Positions 51,941 to 54,883 of a stretch of DNA of 54,883 nucleotides are shown here, one piece after another. The notes below the pieces were generated by a model that saw nothing but the letters and a program-made list of their open reading frames with translations, was not told the origin of the DNA and did not search any database. The stretch's first letter is position 1. Every line of letters begins with the position of its first letter. Source of the DNA: Spirosoma sp. 48-14 (GTDB taxonomy: Bacteria; Bacteroidota; Bacteroidia; Cytophagales; Spirosomataceae); NCBI RefSeq assembly GCF_001898575.1, contig NZ_MKUD01000039.1, positions 1 through 54,883 on the forward strand. Reading direction: 5' to 3'. The position numbers were made by a program, and so were the translations under genes.

Positions 51941-52210
51941 TTAATTCAACCGCCTGATATGGTTGATATGCTCAGTCGAAAAGGCAATCTCGTACTGACT
52001 AATGCGCTGTTTTGAGTAGTATCACCATTTCTTCTAGTATCGTTTCTTTATGCCCGGTCAGGCTGGTTGGTTTTCCTCGACCTCCACATAGGTGTAGTTA
52101 CAATTTACCATTTCCCATAGGGAAGTTTCGACCTCTTGCCGTTCAATAACCCACTGATGAAGTAGGTCTACATCGCTACAATCATAATAATATCCGGTAG
52201 TTGACTTCAT
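51941..52210 (-). pseudogene. Degraded second copy of the small coiled-coil gene
   Basis: The 270 bases align along their full length with the coiled-coil gene at 21762-22031. The frame starts MKSTTGYYYDCSDVDLLHQW but shifts because of a one-base loss near 52080-52120, meets a stop, and is restored by a one-base gain near 52009-52015 (an extra A in the AAAAC run on the minus strand). The original end, with the sense of QYEIAFSTEH and RRLN, is still readable. It occupies the same place upstream of its TMF gene as copy 1. Confidence 0.8.
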
Positions 52211-52326
52211 GCGTGAATCCATTCTGCGCAAAGCCCATCATTGAGAAGAAGGTTGGTTATGGCCTTATTGCCCCTAATACTATGTGCTAAAACTACCTTT
52301 TACTAAATATTAGGTGAGCATCCGTG

Positions 52327-52356
52327 ACTAATTAGATGTAACTACATCTAATTAGT
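52327..52356. promoter_or_regulatory. 30-bp palindrome, probable operator
   Basis: Arms of 14 bases (ACTAATTAGATGTA and its exact complement) flank a two-base centre AC. It lies 38 bases before the small membrane ORF. Such length and symmetry are typical of a dimeric regulator site, although a transposon end or hairpin cannot be excluded. Confidence 0.55.
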
Positions 52357-52394
52357 ATAGCGTTCGCTTTTGCAACAACCAATACGCTCTCAGA

Positions 52395-52523
52395 ATGAAC
52401 TCGTCAATTAATCTGGAAAAGAAAAAAGATAGTATAATCGATACGGATAACTGGTTTGCTGTGCTGCTGGTCGTCTCAGTTATCGCAGCTAGTGTAGGGT
52501 GCGTTTTTACACAGATGATTTGA
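52395..52523 (+). CDS. Possible small membrane protein
   Basis: The 42-codon frame starts at ATG 52395 and ends with TGA. It has a charged N-terminus (NLEKKKDSIIDTDN) followed by a hydrophobic segment (WFAVLLVVSVIAASVGCVF), so it would be a single-pass membrane protein. It lies just downstream of the palindrome. No family is recognised; it could be chance. Confidence 0.4.
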   Translation: MNSSINLEKKKDSIIDTDNWFAVLLVVSVIAASVGCVFTQMI

Positions 52524-53192
52524 TACCTTCTATCAGAAAATTCATTTTATAGTTCCTGGTTACTCCTGTTAGGCATTTGTCGGCTTCTAAACAGCATAAA
52601 ATAACCCTGTTCGCGACAACCTTTTTACAATACAAAGGCAGCCTAGCAAATTATTATCATTTCACGTAAAGGAATCTGCATGAATGAAATGCAGGCTCTT
52701 GCTGGATGTCAAGCTGCTTTATTTCTCTAGCCCTACTAGTTGTACTTAATTAATCTATTGGCATTTATCCCCTTTACCAAGTGCTGATTGGCAGTATAAA
52801 GTCGGCTAGATTAAATCCTATCGTCCGCTGCTCCTGGGTAGCCTGACGATACCCGCAATCACTAGCGCGTTATATCTTTCCTGAGCATCCCCAATCGCGC
52901 CAAGTTTTAATCCTTTTCATTCGTTATCCTTTCCTTTATCCGCTCCTACAGCAGGATTCCATTTGGCATTTCAGCTGAACCTGGTAGCCGTGCCTATATC
53001 CGACACCAATTACAGGTATTTTTCTCTACAGCCGACTAAGTAGACTAGCCTACAACCATCCCCTATAATCACCTATAAATCAGACAATTTCCAGAAAAAT
53101 ATCTTTCCTACGTGACCTGGTACAATATTTAAGCGACCTAGCTAATGTATTCTGTTTATTCAGTGTACTCAACGCTAGTCCATTATTAAAAG

Positions 53193-54431
53193 ATGGTTAA
53201 ATTATCGCCAAAACTAACTACACGACAACCTGGTTTAGCCAGCCTGCGGGCGCTGGATGCCGCCAATTTCTTTCTGGCCGATGTTCGGGATGGCCTGGGG
53301 CCTTATCTGGCTATTTACTTGTTAACAACCCTGCACTGGGATGCGCAAAATATCGGTATCGCCATGTCGGTGATGGGCATTGCTACTGTAATTGCGCAAA
53401 CACCAGCAGGTGCCTTGGTCGATCGAACGCACCGAAAACGTGCCTTCTCAATTGTTGCCTCGCTTCTGATTGCCCTGGCAGCCATCGTTACCATTACCGT
53501 ACCAACCTACTCGGTGATTCTGGGGGGCCAAGCTATTATGGGCGTGGCAGCCGCCTGGTTTACACCCGCTATTGCTGCTATTACATTAGGGCTGGTTGGA
53601 CCTAAAGGATTGGACAAACGAGTTGGACGCAACGAAACGTTTAACCACGCGGGTAATGTATTTGCCGCTCTACTGGCAGGCTTGTTAGGCTATTACGTGA
53701 GTACCAAAGGTATTTTTTTACTACTGGCGGCAATGTCTATTCTGAGTAGCTTGTCGATCTGGCGAATTCGAGAGGAAGACATCGACCATCAACTGGCAAG
53801 GGGCTGTTCGGAAGAAGAGGAACAGGCAAACAAAGACCGTTCAGGCTGGCAGGCATTGCTCGGTAACCGGCCAATTCTCTTTTTTGCCCTGGCCTGTGTG
53901 CTCTTTCATTTTGCGAATGCAGCGATGCTGCCACTACTCGGCCAACGACTGGCCCAGGGAATCAATGCGGGAGCTTCTTCGGCCTATATGTCGGCTTGCA
54001 TCATTGTCGCTCAGCTTGTTATGATTCCTGTTAGTTACCTTACCGGAAAACTAGCCCCAAACGGCCGTAAGCGACTGTTGCTCATCGGCTTTGCCGTATT
54101 GCCCATTCGTGGCTTACTCTATACGTTAACGGGCGATCCAATTTTACTAGTTGCCATTCAGATTCTGGACGGTGTTGGTGCCGGAATATTTGGTGTATTA
54201 TCCATCCTGATTGTCTCGGATCTGACGCGCGGATCAGGTTTGTTCAATACCACACAGGGAGCCATTGCGACAGCTGTTGGGCTGGGCGCTTCCCTTAGTA
54301 ACGCCTTTGCCGGTATGCTTCTTCAACAGACCAGTTATAATGTCGCCTTCTTAACACTGGCAGCTCTGGCCCTCGTTGCTCTGGGTGTCTTATGGTTTTT
54401 AGTACCGGAAACAGGTCCTAAGGTAAGCTAA
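53193..54431 (+). CDS. MFS transporter
   Basis: The 412-residue protein has about 12 membrane helices. The major-facilitator motif between helices 2 and 3 reads GALVDRTHRKR, and a central cytoplasmic loop is near residue 200. The N-terminus has NFFLADVRDGLGPYLAIYLL, which recurs in a poorly studied MFS group. The substrate is unknown. The lipoprotein gene begins 58 bases downstream and may be co-transcribed. Confidence 0.85.
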   Translation: MVKLSPKLTTRQPGLASLRALDAANFFLADVRDGLGPYLAIYLLTTLHWDAQNIGIAMSVMGIATVIAQTPAGALVDRTHRKRAFSIVASLLIALAAIVTITVPTYSVILGGQAIMGVAAAWFTPAIAAITLGLVGPKGLDKRVGRNETFNHAGNVFAALLAGLLGYYVSTKGIFLLLAAMSILSSLSIWRIREEDIDHQLARGCSEEEEQANKDRSGWQALLGNRPILFFALACVLFHFANAAMLPLLGQRLAQGINAGASSAYMSACIIVAQLVMIPVSYLTGKLAPNGRKRLLLIGFAVLPIRGLLYTLTGDPILLVAIQILDGVGAGIFGVLSILIVSDLTRGSGLFNTTQGAIATAVGLGASLSNAFAGMLLQQTSYNVAFLTLAALALVALGVLWFLVPETGPKVS

Positions 54432-54489
54432 CGTCTTCGCTACACCCACCTATTAGTAAGCATATTCTTCCTACAACTGAACTGACTAT

Positions 54490-54883
54490 ATGACCAACTA
54501 TAGATTGTACTCTATACCCAATTTTCTGATCTGTTTTCTCGTTGCGGCTTCGCTAACCAGTTGCCTGACTTCCCGGCAGACGGCCTATACCTTAACTAAG
54601 GTTGCCAGCGATGATTGTGCGATTGATTCAAGTGGTACATCGGGCTACGTCTTTCACCCCGTTGATTTAGTGCCTGGTTCACCGGACGACTCACTACTCC
54701 GTCGTCGCTACGGCGAGCGCGGACTTCGGATGGCCCAGGCTGTAGGGCTCACATCACTGCTGGTACAGGCAACATTACTGGAACAGCAACAAAAACCGAA
54801 TCAGCCTGCTTCGAATGAATACCTAACTATTCGGCAAAAAATGACAGACCAACTTCAACTGGCCAGCTTCGACATTGCTACGG
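54490..54883 (+). CDS. Lipoprotein, cut by the right edge
   Basis: The reading frame begins at ATG 54490 and stays open to the window end, giving 131 codons. It has a lipoprotein signal (FLICFLVAASLTSC). The mature part is helical and polar (LLRRRYGERGLRMAQAVGLT). The family is not recognised and the 3' end is missing. Confidence 0.65.
   Translation, partial: MTNYRLYSIPNFLICFLVAASLTSCLTSRQTAYTLTKVASDDCAIDSSGTSGYVFHPVDLVPGSPDDSLLRRRYGERGLRMAQAVGLTSLLVQATLLEQQQKPNQPASNEYLTIRQKMTDQLQLASFDIAT

Larger units (their letters stand above)
52211..53192. other. Intergenic region with a palindrome and a small ORF
   Basis: The region holds a 30-bp near-perfect palindrome (52327-52356) and a 42-codon membrane ORF (52395-52523). 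The remaining 670 bases up to the MFS gene contain no supported gene. Confidence 0.5.

Noticed and set aside
19957..52210. A composite transposon bounded by the two TMF loci
   Set aside because: Both copies lie on the same strand, carry no transposase, and are too diverged. The only intact-looking element is the IS21 copy beside the first locus.

Overview
The window reads as a chromosomal segment of a Bacteroidota bacterium, most likely a cytophagal relative of Spirosoma (Spirosomaceae). The reasons are a SusC/SusD pair, TMF-type repeat adhesins, HxlR/SDR and DUF547/DUF6134 genes of that group's style, and promoters of the Bacteroidota type (TTGAC-N18-TAnnTTTG) instead of -35/-10 boxes. The placement rests on recalled family features; no database search was possible.

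Layout. 1-390: intergenic DNA with a strong promoter pointing out of the left edge. 391-4721: sbcD-sbcC. 4770-9128: a tandem SnoaL-like gene, a PhoD-type phosphatase lipoprotein and two secreted lipoproteins of unknown role. 9211-14478: housekeeping genes (fabI, an alpha/beta hydrolase, an RsmF-type rRNA methyltransferase, a KdsC-type phosphatase, bioA). 14488-14655: tRNA-Gly(CCC) with its own promoter and terminator. 14740-19298: an accessory stretch with a secreted nuclease gene broken by one in-frame TAA, an AT-rich two-gene module (unknown protein plus DUF6932 nucleotidyltransferase-like protein), and a umuD-umuC operon with a small third gene. 19957-22031: a TMF repeat protein and a small coiled-coil gene. 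22060-24668: an IS21-family element whose istA also carries an in-frame TAA. 24826-31738: SusC, SusD, a sodium:solute symporter and an unusual metallophosphoesterase, apparently one uptake operon. 32066-33729: an HxlR regulator divergent from an SDR and an NTF2-like gene, with clear palindromes between them.

34203-49279 is the most interesting part, a large cluster around the radical-SAM enzyme ArsS (arsenosugar biosynthesis family). On the minus strand are DUF547, an FAD/NAD(P) oxidoreductase, a NosR/NapH-like membrane iron-sulfur protein and a DUF6134 protein. On the plus strand are an Omp85-type barrel, a TIGR04283 glycosyltransferase, two dehydrogenases of the SDR superfamily, an AhpD-like protein and ArsS. 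A purine nucleoside phosphorylase meets arsS tail to tail. A TIGR04282 glycosyltransferase, a polyprenyl-phosphate-hexose-synthase-like GT2, a membrane GT2 and a GT-C mannosyltransferase-like protein follow. No ArsM arsenite methyltransferase is visible. The working model is that ArsS attaches a 5'-deoxyadenosyl group to its acceptor, the phosphorylase removes adenine, and the glycosyltransferases build a glycan, perhaps lipid-linked, on the resulting ribosyl unit.

49280-52523 holds transposase debris and a second copy of the TMF/coiled-coil locus, with the coiled-coil gene degraded. The window ends with a 30-bp palindrome, a small membrane ORF, an MFS transporter and the start of a lipoprotein gene cut by the right edge.
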